A stretch of 64,000 nt of DNA, taken from Zea mays (lineage: Eukaryota; Streptophyta; Magnoliopsida; Poales; Poaceae). Under the pieces are notes generated by a model. That model searched no databases. It saw nothing but the letters and a program-made list of their open reading frames with translations, and had not been told where the DNA came from. The stretch lies in contig NC_050105.1 in the NCBI RefSeq assembly GCF_902167145.1, positions 135,951,988-136,015,987 on the forward strand. Direction: 5' to 3'. The translations under genes were made by a program, and so were the position numbers. Shown here one piece after another: positions 10,488 to 21,035 of the stretch (positions are counted from its first letter, which is position 1; the number at the start of each line of letters is the position of its first letter).

Positions 10488-11741
10488 ATGGACGCGCTGA
10501 AGTGTAACAACAGCGTCCTGCCGGAGGAGACCACCGCGGACGCCGCCGGGGCGTTCGTGGAGAAAGACGGGTTCTCGGTCGAGGACCTGCTTGACCTGGA
10601 GGAGTTCGCCGAGCCTGACAAGGACGTCGCCGAACGCGAGGATGACGACGCGCCACCGGCAGCCGCCGCGGCCGCGGAGAGGTCGAAAGCGGACTCGCAG
10701 CCGTCGTCGGTCGTGAAGTACGACCTCCCTCCGCTGCTGCCGCCGCCGCCGGAGATGGTTGACCTGCCGGTGAGTTGTTTAGGCGCGCCGTCCCTTGACC
10801 GCTTCTATTCGTGTGGAAAGGCGTCGTCGTATCCACAGGGTTAACTTCGGAAACTGCGATTAATTTATGCTGCTCTTGCGTTCCCGCAGTCGCACGACGT
10901 CGAGGAGCTGGAGTGGGTCTCCCGTATCATGGACGACTCGCTCTCCGAGCTGCAGCCCCAGGCGCAGCCGAAGCCGGCCGCTGCTGTGGTCGCGTCGTCG
11001 GCAGCGCGGCCCCCTCTGGCGCAGCAGCGGCGTCCGTTCGCGCACGACGGTACATACCGGGCGGTGGCGGCGGCGCCGCCGCAGGCCGGCCCGCAGCGGA
11101 CGCCGACCATATGCGCGCTGTCAACGGAGGCGATGATACCGGTGAAGGCGAAGCGCAGCAAGCGGTCGCGGGGCCCGGGGTGGTCGAGGCCGGGCGCCTC
11201 GTTCCTGCCCGACTCGGCCTCGTCCTCGTCGACCACAACCACTTCCTCGTGCTCCTCGTCAGGTTCCATCTCGCCGTTCCTCCGTCTAGACTCGTCCCCG
11301 TTCGGCGGCGGGCTGGAGCTCGGCGAGGGCCTTTTCAGCTACGGCCACCTCCTGCCGCGGCCGCCGTCGAAGAAGTCCAAGCACGGTGGCAAGGGCAGCA
11401 AGCACAGGCCCAAGAAGCGCGGGCGGAAGCCGAAGCACCTCCCCCCTCCCCACCCGTCCGCGGCCGCGTCGCAGCCCGGGCCCAGCGACCGGCGCTGCAG
11501 CCACTGTGGCGTGCAGAAGACCCCGCAGTGGCGTGCGGGCCCCGAGGGCGCCAAGACGCTGTGCAACGCGTGCGGCGTCCGCTACAAGTCGGGCCGGCTC
11601 CTCCCCGAGTACCGCCCGGCGTGCAGCCCCACGTTCGTGAGCAGCATCCACTCCAACTCCCACCGCAAGGTCCTCGAGATGCGCCGCAAGAAGGAGGGCG
11701 GCATGGTTGCCACCGCCGCGCCGGCCGTGGCGTCGTTCTAA
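10488..11741 (+). CDS. GATA-type zinc-finger transcription factor
   Basis: Two exons, 10488-10769 and 10890-11741, are joined in phase 0 (donor CCG|GTGAGT, acceptor CCCGCAG) and give 377 residues. The start at 10488 is the first ATG leading into the conserved acidic N-terminal region (EDLLDLEEF). A second subfamily-A motif, [15 protein letters not shown], begins exon 2. A single GATA finger of the plant class, C-x2-C-x18-C-x2-C, lies at residues 297-322 ([13 protein letters not shown]...TLCNACG). A Lys-rich nuclear localisation stretch precedes it ([13 protein letters not shown]) and a basic tail follows ([15 protein letters not shown]). The family binds WGATAR sites in the nucleus and regulates light, nitrogen and growth responses. 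Motif order and finger type place it in subfamily A; the exact orthologue cannot be named. No lesion is seen. Confidence 0.95.
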
Positions 11742-13269
11742 GCTTGTGCCCACCCTGTCAGCGAAGGAGCCGCAAGGAGGGCGGCATGGAGGCTGGCCAC
11801 GCAGCGGTGGCTGTACATTTTTTTTCCCCGGACGTAATAGCCTTGTACCGTACCTGAACTACCCTCCCTTTCTCTTGCTAGTATCGTCGTCGTAATCCCC
11901 CGGCTGGGTTATTAATTAGAGTTTAGGAGTCTCGATTAGGTCAGGTCAGGTCAGGTTTAGCTTTGGTTCCGGTTAGGGTTCTACTGCGGCGGCAGAAGCG
12001 GCCCAGCAACTAGCGCAGAACTTTAATTCCTAGCAAGCATTTATAAAGTCAGTTTTTATTTCATCTTCCTTTCTCCGAGCTAGGTGTAGGAGTGGCTGGT
12101 GCTGGTGCTGGTGTTGGAATTGAGAAGGTAGAAAATGTCGCCCAAGGAAGGAGAGGGCACATTGCAGTTGGACAGGCGCATGTTGCGTGCACCCTTGGTT
12201 ACGTCACATGTTGTGACCCGTAACGACATGATGTGGTTACTTACTTTAGGAGAGCGGAATGGTGACAGCCCGCCCCAGTTTAGAGCATGTTTGAATCTCG
12301 GCGGTTAAAAATTAGCATTGGATGCTAAGTCAGGACTAGATGTAAACTATACAAGCTAATGACAGGCTAGTTATTATGATTAATAGTCACTCTGTGTGTG
12401 AGGTAAAAGATGTGGGAACACCAACAACTCGTTGGAAGAAAGCTCCTCCCTTGGTTTTGGTTGTGCCTGCGACACCAACTGCAGCTTTGTGTAAATGGTC
12501 TCTCTGACTCTTACCTGGCAGAGGCATAGGAGAAATGAACATCATCATCTAGCTCTTGAAGCTCCCCTGGCCCTGTCGGCTGGTGCCATAGGACATAGGC
12601 TTCCGTGCCGGCTCGGATTTTTATTTCTTCACGCTGCATCATCGACATCGTCGCACAAGCTTTTGGCGCAGGAGCGCACATCGGCACAGCCCCTGACAAT
12701 CTGCGAGAGCGAGATGCTCTCCTCGCCCGCTCCTGCGGCCATATACTCTCGCTCTCGCCCTGTCAACTGTCTTGCGGCAAGCCGGCAGCAGCAGCGGGCC
12801 AGGCCAACGGGCATCCGCTCGACAGCACAAGCGCTCGAAATTTCCACGGAGATAGATTTTTCTCTCTCTCTCTCTCGCCCATCCCATCGCTCTCAGCGAC
12901 CCTGCTGAGCGAGAGTTTAGTGGTGGCACAGTCACTTGGCGGACCCAGCTCGCAACTTACTTCCAACCGAACCAGGACGGTAATGGCGATTGGATTGGTG
13001 GGGGGCGTGGACGTGGTGACCGCGACCCGGGGTTTTTCTTCTTCTGCTGACCTCGCTCGCTTCGCGATTGCACCGGTGGCGACGACTGAGGAGGTCCACC
13101 GGCGCTGCGCTCCTCCACTTGGCCGGCTGCCGCAGCCCTGCCGCCGGCCGTGCCACGCTTACACGCACACGGTAACCTCATGTCTTGTTATCGTAAACAA
13201 TCACGCAATTTGCTTTGCTTCGTTTCCTTTGCTTATATGCATGAGCACACAACGAACGAACTGTCCTCT
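11742..13269. other. 3' flank of the GATA gene; no gene recognised
   Basis: The first few hundred bases are probably the GATA 3' UTR. A (CT)n microsatellite lies near 12860-12880. Several frames are open by chance across 12500-13280, but none matches a family I know. The stretch ends in the left TSD of the LINE. Confidence 0.4.
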
Positions 13270-13835
13270 TGGCCGCTGTTTTTTTTGACAATGGGATACC
13301 CCCTATTTCATTAAGAAATAGAAACCAAACATAGTTCTTACAGGATTCACGACAAACCAACAGTCACAAGCCGATAAGCCTACCACAATATCAGCTACAC
13401 AAAAGTATTAAACCCAGCAGAAGGAATACGGCCAACCAACAAAAGACCGACAGTCTAACAGATAACACTGAATATCTACAAAGGATAGATCCCAAAAGCA
13501 GCCAGGAACATCGCATCACCAGGAATGACTAGAACGCTAGTTTTTATCTACCAAAAGCAGACACGCTGTATACATCCAGAAGCAAAAGATGCATGAGCAG
13601 CAGCAAAATGTCACTGGAGACGCCTGTCAACCGGCTTCCAACCATGGGCCTTGCTGTAGATATCACTTGTTATCTTTCGAATTCTGCGGCTTCCTTGTTC
13701 CACCAGTCTTTTTCCCTTCTTTGTCTGTCGAATAGACCAAGCATCAATCCAATAACAGCAGGAGAAAATCACATTAGATGGATCATCAATCAGCCTAGCA
13801 TTGAAGCAGCAATCATTACGAGTACGCCAAATAGC

Positions 13836-14234
13836 CTAAATAACAGCACCACATCCAAAAAGAACCAGTTTCTTTTCAGGATTATGGAAACTATCAATCC
13901 AGGGACCAAAGAGGTCAGCTGAGTTTTTAGGGGTAGAAGACAGTTTGAAAGCAATTTGGATGATTCTCCAAATGAATCTGGCCACAGGGCAATGAAAAAA
14001 TAAGTGATCTATGGATTCTAATAATCCACAAAAGTTACATGCCGTATTCCCATGCCAGTGCCTTTTAACCAAATTGTCTTTGGTCAAAATCTTATTATTT
14101 CTGACCAACCATAAGAACACTTTAATTTTTTGCGGAAGTCTGGTTTTCCACATAAAATTCACAGGAACCACAATCCTGGAAATATTTAACATTTTGTAAA
14201 AGGATTTTACCGAATAACCTTTGCATCCCAACAA
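13836..14234 (-). pseudogene. LINE ORF2 C-terminal zf-RVT domain
   Basis: The segment FLWLVRNNKILTKDNLVKRHW followed by CNFCG...DHLFFHCPVARFIW is the zinc-binding reverse-transcriptase domain found at the end of plant L1 ORF2. A TAG at 13836-13838 stands where related proteins have Trp (TGG), and recognisable sequence continues past it toward the 3' UTR. Confidence 0.88.
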
Positions 14235-14247
14235 CCAATTTGAAGAA

Positions 14248-16671
14248 TCAGCATTTCCAGAAAGCTAAGGCCTGGCTACAATGATCCAAAATGTCACTAT
14301 AGGCCTCACCTAAAGCACCAATAAGTCTTCTTCTGAAAGTCAGCAACTGAAAATTAGAGGAGACAACCATATGAACAGTGATATCTTTGTCATAAGCCAC
14401 CTCAAACAAATTAGGGAACTTGTCAGCCAGCGTCACATTGCCACACCAAATATTTTTCCAAAAACTGGAACTCTTACCATCACCAATCTTTATTTTGCAG
14501 TATTTATAATATTTGTCTCGAACCGAGAGAATACCTTTCCAGAAATGAGAATCTGAAGGTCTTTCCTTCACCGAAATAATAGGTTTATTCTTAATGTATT
14601 TGCTTTTTATAATGGATTGCCACAAACCACTAGTATTTTCTAGTCTCCAAATCCATTTAGCCAACAAAGCTTCATTCATTTTTTGCAAATCCAAAACACC
14701 AAGACCGCCCATATTTTTAGGGGAGCAGACTAAATTCCAAGCAGCCAAATGATATTTTTTCTGATCATGACCTCCCTGCCATAATAATCTTTTCCTGAAG
14801 ATATCCATTTTTTTTAACACAGCTTTGGGGCATTTATACAGAGAAAGCATATACAGGGGAACGTTGGTGAGACTGCTGTTAAGCAAGACTAACCGACCTC
14901 CCAAACTAAGGAACCGACCTTGCCAGGAACCCAATTTGTTCTCAATCCTTCCAACTATGGGATCCCACAAAGATTTGCACAATTTTTTGTTATCAATAGG
15001 AACCCCTAAGTATTTCATAGGAAGACCACTGGGAGGACAGGTGAAGATTTCAGCATAAAGATGCTCTCTGTTGCAGGCATTTCCCAGGCAGATAATTTCA
15101 CTTTTATGAAAATTAATCTTTAAGCCAGAAATCTGTTCAAAGATACAAAGAATAAACTTCAAATTTCTAGCATTTTCCAAATCATCTTGAAACAGAAAAA
15201 TGGTGTCATCTGCATATTGAAGACAACAGCAGCCACCAGGGACAATATGAGGAATAAGACCTTTGATAACACCTTCATCCTTGGCTTTTTGGATCAGACA
15301 AGCAAGACCATCAGCAGCCACATTAAAAAGGAGAGGGGAGAAAGGATCACCTTGGCGAACACCTTTATGAGTTTTAAAGTAGGGCCCAACCACATCATTA
15401 GTTCGGATAGCAACTTTGCCACCTTTCACAGTCTTCAAAACCCAATCACTCCACAAATCTCCAAACCCTTTTTTTATCATCATATTATGAAGAAAATTCC
15501 AATTAACCTTGTCATAAGCTTTTTCAAAATCGACTTTGAAAATAACCCCATTCTGTTTCCTCCGTTTAACTTCATGAATAATCTCATGCAAAGAAAGAAC
15601 ACCATCCATAATATATCTTCCTTTTATAAACCCGTATTGGAGGTCACTAATCACAGAAGTAATGCAACGAGCCAATCTATTAGTAAGAACTTTGGTAATG
15701 ATTTTGTAGCAAACATTAAGCAAACAAATGGGGCGAAAGGCTTTAATATCAGTCGCATCAGGGACCTTAGGAATAAGAGTGACAATACCAAAATTTAGTC
15801 TTTCAATGTTGAGAGAGCCATCATGAAAAGCTTTAAAGAGATTGAACAGATCACTTTTAATCACATCCCAAAACTCCTGAAAAAATTCAGAAGGGAAGCC
15901 ATCGGGGCCCGGTGCACTATTATGTTTCAAAGCAAACACCACATCTTTGATCTCTTCCAAAGAAAAAGGGTTGGTGAGAAGATTTCTATCACCCTCCACA
16001 AGCTGTTTCATGTCCAAGTTAGCCAAAGAAATATTCGATTCACGGGAAGGACCAAAGAGATCTTTGTAAAAGGAAGTCGCCAACTGATTAATGCCATGAT
16101 CATCATGAGCCACAATATCACCGTGAGAAAGAGTCAAGATTTTCAGTTTCCTTTTTTTGTGCCTAGCCATCAAATGAAAATACTTGGAATTCTCATCACC
16201 CTCTAATAAGAATTTATCTCTAGCTTTTTGTCTAAGGCTAATGTTTTCCTCATCAACAATCTTCCTGAGATTAGATTCCAAATCTAATTTCAGATATCTG
16301 TCAGCATCCGATAAGCCAGACGTCTCACTGGCCTTATCCAGAATATCAATATTTTCAATCAAGTTTTTCTTCAACTTTTTGTAATGACCTACAATATTAC
16401 TGTTCCAACCTTTAAGCTTCTGACGCAGACGTTTCAATTTTAATTTCCAAACATCAAGACTATTGGACACACCAACCGGAAGAGACCAAACATTTTCCAC
16501 TAATTTGTGAAAATCAGGCCTAACCTTCCAACACAGCTCATAACGAAAATCCTTACGCACCATGGGCAGGAAATTAGTGTGAAGGCAAAGGGGAACATGA
16601 TCCGAAAAGGATCTATTTAACCCAATAACACTAATATTATTATAAGCAAGATCCCAGTCAGGACTGGCCAA
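14248..16671 (-). pseudogene. LINE ORF2, reverse transcriptase domain
   Basis: This is the continuation of ORF2 after the frameshift. The end of the endonuclease domain (SFSDHVPLCL) leads it. The reverse transcriptase follows, with PDGFPSEFF, FRPICLLNVCYKIITK, KVDFEKAYDKVNW, GVRQGDPFSPLLF and the catalytic QYADDTIF. The thumb and connection region follows (MKYLGVPI, SLGGRLVLLNSSL). The frame breaks again near 14250, just before the zf-RVT part. The core RT motifs themselves are intact. Confidence 0.93.
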
Positions 16672-16766
16672 AAATCTGTCAAGTTTTTCAAAAGTAGGAT
16701 CATTACGATTGTTAGACCACGTGTATAGTCTATTTTTCAGATCAAATTCAACTAGACCATGATGAT

Positions 16767-17270
16767 CTATAATACTATTGAACAGAAAACTCCATTTGCT
16801 AAGGGTACCGGGTTTATTTTTTCCTCAGCTTTCCTGAGAATATTGAAATCACCACCAATAAGCATGGGGACCTGGCTTCTCGAACAAACTGCAGACAATT
16901 CACTGAGAAAGCGAGATTTATGCTCATTTTGGGCAGCCCCATAAACATTAACGAAATTCCAGATAAAATTTTTTTCTCTGTGGAGGACAAGGGAGCGAGT
17001 TAAGAATTCACCCGCTTCAAATTCTCTAACATCAAACACCTCAGAATTAAAACCCACTAAAAGACCTCCCGATCTCCCATTGGGAGGAGAGGAGAACCAG
17101 GCAAAAAGCTTGCTACCCGCAAGCGAGGACAGAAGAGAGTCATTAAAATGTTCTTTTTTAGTTTCTTGTAAACCAACGAAGTCAATTTTCTCTTCCCTAA
17201 TGATTTCCCTCAGGAAATCAAACTTAGTGTCGCGACCCAAACCCTGACAATTCCAAATAAGGCCTCTCAT
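16767..17270 (-). pseudogene. LINE ORF2, endonuclease domain
   Basis: It starts MRGLIWNCQGLGR, the typical N terminus of the plant L1 endonuclease/exonuclease/phosphatase domain. IDFVGLQETKK (catalytic Glu) and LIGGDFN (Asp-Asn) follow. The frame is lost at the A-tract 16816-16822; the rest of the domain and the reverse transcriptase continue in another frame. The protein would nick DNA at the target site to prime cDNA synthesis. Confidence 0.9.
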
Positions 17271-17273
17271 GAT

Positions 17274-18534
17274 TTAAAACGGATCAGGAGGGAGGTCAGA
17301 ACAGACAGACTCCCCTTTTTTCGTAGATGAACCTCTACTTTTTGGGGAAGCCTTTTTTTTAATCGTTTTTTTCCGATGCTTAATTTTCCTACCTTTTCGT
17401 AAAACCATCACATCAAGTAAGTCCTGATCAATATTCCGGTCAGAATCATCATGGACACTACTATCCATATTTATGTGATCAACAAGGGAAGGGACCTCCA
17501 CATTTGGGGTCATTTTATTTTTGCAAGCTTGGAAGGCCAAAATTTTCCTGGAACGTTCCAGATCTTTGATCAACTCCAAATTATCAATGACATCAGAGTC
17601 AGAGGGACCCAAAGAAACTCCAAGTTTACAAGCTAAATCTATCAAATCATCATTATTAGAATCAAGCAAAGAAAAGGAATTAGAACACATACCTTTATTG
17701 AGGAAGGCATCCTTGGCTTCTGCTCTGTATATCGCTTTATCAGCCACCTTCACATCATCATTCTTCTCCAACCTAGAGCTTTTCCTGACGCCATCAGCCG
17801 TGTTAGCAGACAAGTCCAGAGGCTTTTTGTTCTTCCCATCAAGAACCATCTCATCATTGGGGGGAATCGAGATCATAGCACCAATTTTTGATTGAAAATC
17901 AGTTGGATCTTCTTCCATATCCTTAGCGAATTCTTCCAATTCTTGAGAGCTAAGCAGATCGTCTTCATTTGGATCAAAATCCACTTTCTCATCAGAAAGG
18001 TTATCAAGTTTCTGCTCATCATCAGACATATCTTTAGAAGGCACAAGATTAGGATCAGACATTTTGGCAAACTCTTTGCCTTGAGAAGAAGACTCCCCAA
18101 TTTTGAGAATAGGATTAGGCTCCTCTTCGGGGGTAACATCATCCAAATTCTTGGGTTTTTTTCCCAGATTTATCAAAGAGTGGATCATTAGATCCATGAA
18201 TTTGAACCGAGGCTCTCTTACCCAAATTCACAGAATCATCATTCCATCCTTCATCACAAATAGACTCAATTCTAAAGAAGATATCATAAAGAAAAGGCTT
18301 GACAGCCACTTCCACCACAGGAGGGATCATAGCCACACTTTTAATGTGGATTTTAAATCTCACAATATCATCAGAATCCAGAGACATAAGGTCAACTTCC
18401 TCCACAGCGCCTATCATTGAACCAATTTCACAGATAGAATGGTAATTCTGTAATTCCTCAGGGACATTTTCAGCAATAACCCACACAGTATGGAGTCTAG
18501 ATTTAGGTTTGGCCCTAGAACTCCAAGGCACAAA
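17274..18534 (-). pseudogene. LINE ORF1 (DUF4283-type), truncated and frameshifted
   Basis: The 5' part (18534 to about 18160) resembles the second half of the DUF4283 / RNA-binding domain of plant L1 ORF1 proteins (HTVWVIAENVPEEL, IVRFKIHIKSV). A frameshift lies at the A7 tract near 18159-18165. Beyond it, an acidic and then Lys-rich tail runs to the stop at 17274-17276 (RKGRKIKHRKKTIKKK). The start is missing because the element is 5'-truncated. I see no zinc knuckle in what remains. Confidence 0.75.
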
Positions 18535-18544
18535 TGGCCGCTGT

Positions 18545-19044
18545 GATAAGTGCGTGCACAGCACAGGGGATTGGAAATGGAAATTATAGACGTGCTGTGC
18601 GATGCTGTGGATTTATTATATCCTTATCCGGCTGGAAGCTGCCGAGTGGCGACTTGATGATGGTGCCGTTTGCCAGTAAGGTTGGACTCTGCATCTATTG
18701 CTTTTTTTTAAAAAAAATCATATGAATAAAAGTACACTGAAAATAATTATTTTACCGGTAAAGTAACAAATTCGGTGTAAATTATTTTAACTTACTATAC
18801 TACAAAAGGATAAGTAAAAAAAAACTCATCACTATTACCTGGCAGAAAACACAAACAATCACTCGAAAAGTACTTAAATAGTGATTTATTTTTAGTAAGA
18901 AAAATAAATAAATAAAAACTCACTAGAAACATTTCTATCTAGAAATATCTTTAACTGTACATATGGTTCTATGCATAAAAAACTCCTCCAACAATGACTC
19001 ATTTTATAAAATTTAGTCAAAATATTATATGGCACCCTACCAAT
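18545..19044. other. AT-rich spacer
   Basis: I see no gene. This is AT-rich host DNA between the right TSD of the LINE and the left end of the hAT element, whose TSD occupies 19037-19044. Confidence 0.5.
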
Positions 19045-19340
19045 CAGCGCCGGCCATGGCGGGGATCGAGCAGTGCCCCCGACCAGGGCCCCCAGATTAG
19101 TGGGGTCTCACCCCATGTATTAAATAACAGTATATATATTGTATAGATTTGTCTGTTAGATCTATAATTTTTTTAAAGACCTAATTATAAGTCAACAACA
19201 TGACAACAATAAGCAAGGATAATTAGGCATAGCTTTATAAATCTTGATTTCTATATTCTAGTAGTAGTACTTCATAGTTTCAGGCCCAACCACCTAGGCT
19301 CTCAGCGTACAACGAGACAACGACATTTGACGTTTCATCT

Positions 19341-21021
19341 TGTCGGCGTTTCGAGACAGGGGGGTCCCTAAGCCGACGAGTGAGTGTGCTGCGTGCCCCA
19401 GCCCAGATGGGTCGAGCGCGTGGGCGAGCGCGAAGGGGGGAGAGGCGAGGCGGCCGGAGCCGAGCGTGAGAGAGGTGGAAGTCCCGCGGCCTTCGTGTTC
19501 GTCCCGCGCCCAGGTCAGGTGCGCTTGCAGTAGGGGGGTTACAAGCGTCCACGCGGGTGAGGGAAGCGAGCGGCCCCAAGAGAGCGCCTGTCCCGTCCTC
19601 GGTCCCGCGCGGCCAACCTTCTCTGAGAAGGCCCTGGTCCTTCCTTTTATAGTCGTAAGGAGAGGATCCAGGTGTACAATGGGGATGTAGCAGAGTGCTA
19701 CGTGTCTAGCGGAGGGAGAGCTAGCGCCCTAGGTACATGCCAACGTGGCAGCCGGAGAGATCTGGGCACCCTGCTGGCGTGATGTCGTGGCTGTTGGAGG
19801 TGCGGCGGAGCCTGATGGAGGGACAGCTGTTGGAGCGGTCGAGTCCCTGCTGACGTTGTCCTGCTTCCGTAAGAGAGCTAGGGGCCGCCGTCGTCATAGA
19901 GCTTGTGGAGCGCCATCATTGCCTTTCTGGCGGAGCTGGCCGGATGAGACGCCGGTCTTGTTCTCCGTGACCCGAGTCGATTCGGGGTGGGATGATGATG
20001 GCGCCTCCTGTTGACGTGGCGGTCTGTGCCCTAGGCAGGGCGACGTGGGGTTTCCTCCGAAGCCGAGGTTGAGTCTGCCTTCTGTTGCCGTGGCCGAGCC
20101 CGAGCCAAGGGGTCGGTCGAGGCGGAAGTCGTTCGGCCGAGGCCAGGGCGGAGTCCGAGCCCTGGGGTCGGGCGAGGCGGAGTTTCGTCGTCTTCCGGGT
20201 CTTAGCCCGAGTCCGAGCCCCTGGGTCGGGCGGAGCGGAGTTCGCCGTCTTCCGGGTCTTAGCCCGAGTCCGAGCCCTGGGGTCGGGCGGAGCGGAGTTC
20301 GCCGTCTTCCGGGTCTTAGCCCGAGTCCGAGCCCTGGGGTCGGGCGGAGCGGAGTTCGCCGTCTTCCGGGTCTTAGCCCGAGTCCGAGCCCTGGGGTCGG
20401 GCGGAGCGGAGTTCGCCGTCTTCCGGGTCTTAGCCCGAGTCCGAGCCCTGGGGTCGGGCGGAGCGGAGTTCGCCGTCTTCCGGGTCTTAGCCCGAGTCCG
20501 AGCCCTGGGGTCGGGCGGAGCGGAGTTCGCCGTGGCGCCTTTGGCGAGGCCTGCCTGCCTGTCAGACTTACTCTGTCGAGTGGCGCTGCAGTCGGAGTGG
20601 CGCAGGCGGCGCTGTCCTTCTGTCAGACTGGCCAGTGGAGCGGTGGAGTGACGGCGGTCACCTCGGCTCTGCCGGAGGCGCGTGTCAGGATAGAGGTGTC
20701 AGGCCTCCTGTGTGTTAAATGCCCCTGCAATTTGGTCAGTCGGTGTGGTGATTTAGTCAAGGTTGCTTCTGAGCGAAGCCAAGGCCTTGGGCGAGCCGGT
20801 GATGTGTCCGCCATAAAAAGGGGGCCTCGGGCGAGACGGAAGTCTCTCGAGGTCGGCTGCCTTCGGCCGAGGCTAGGCTCGGGTGAAGCGTGATCGAGTC
20901 ACTCGTGTGGACTGATCCCTGACTTAATCATGCCCATCAGGCCTTTGCAGCTTTATGCTGATGGGGGTTACCAGCTGAGAATTAGGCGTCTTGAGGGTAC
21001 CCCTAATTATGGTCCCCGACA
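19341..21021 (-). repeat. Gypsy 3' LTR
   Basis: This left copy is the 3' LTR because the element is on the minus strand. It aligns base for base with 40155-41835 at a constant offset of 20,814. I found differences only at 19826, 20538 and 20554. A minus-strand TATA box reads CTATAAAAGG near 19645-19655. It contains a six-copy 57-bp tandem repeat (20190-20531). Confidence 0.96.
20190..20531. repeat. 57-bp tandem repeat, six copies, in the 3' LTR
   Basis: Units start GTCTTCCGGGTCTTAGCCCG at 20190, 20247, 20304, 20361, 20418 and 20475. The unit length is a multiple of three, so all frames without a stop stay open and look like proteins with a 19-residue repeat. The same six units are at 41004-41345 in the other LTR. 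The first unit has a small variant (CCCCTGGG for CCCTGGGG). Confidence 0.95.
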
Positions 21022-21035
21022 GTAGCCCCCGAGCC
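21022..21035 (-). promoter_or_regulatory. Gypsy polypurine tract
   Basis: On the minus strand GGCTCGGGGGCTAC directly abuts the start of the 3' LTR (TGTCGGGGACC). This position and purine richness are expected of the plus-strand primer for cDNA synthesis. Confidence 0.75.

Larger units (their letters stand above)
13280..18534 (-). mobile_element. L1-type LINE, 5'-truncated, with a 10-bp target duplication
   Basis: The element reads right to left. A short oligo-A tail (seen as T's from 13280) ends it, and TGGCCGCTGT flanks it exactly at 13270-13279 and 18535-18544. It holds ORF1 (partial), an APE-type endonuclease, reverse transcriptase and a zf-RVT domain. The ORF1 stop (17274-17276) and ORF2 start (17270) are 3 nt apart, as in a dicistronic L1. 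Precise flanking duplication, 5' truncation and an A-tail are the signs of target-primed reverse transcription. Two frameshifts lie in A-tracts (18159-18165 and 16816-16822), another lies near 14250, and a nonsense codon is at 13836, so the copy is dead. Confidence 0.95.

Noticed and set aside
9787..10836. Long minus-strand open frame across the GATA gene start
   Set aside because: It is antisense to a clear GATA exon, GC-rich and Arg/Pro-rich, with no known domain. High third-position GC keeps the frame open.
11286..11753. Minus-strand and shifted frames across the GATA zinc-finger exon
   Set aside because: They overlap a conserved zinc finger on the plus strand and have the low-complexity composition of out-of-frame GC-rich DNA.
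12495..13288. Open frames of 137 and 227 codons before the LINE
   Set aside because: There is no family match; one runs into the LINE's oligo-T, and the composition is Ser/Arg-rich with a CT microsatellite.
20190..20531. CRISPR-like regular repeats
   Set aside because: The units are contiguous without unique spacers and this is plant DNA; they are a simple tandem repeat.
20045..20893. 282-codon repeat protein in the Gypsy LTR
   Set aside because: It is produced by the 57-bp tandem repeat, occurs in both LTRs, and lies antisense to the element.
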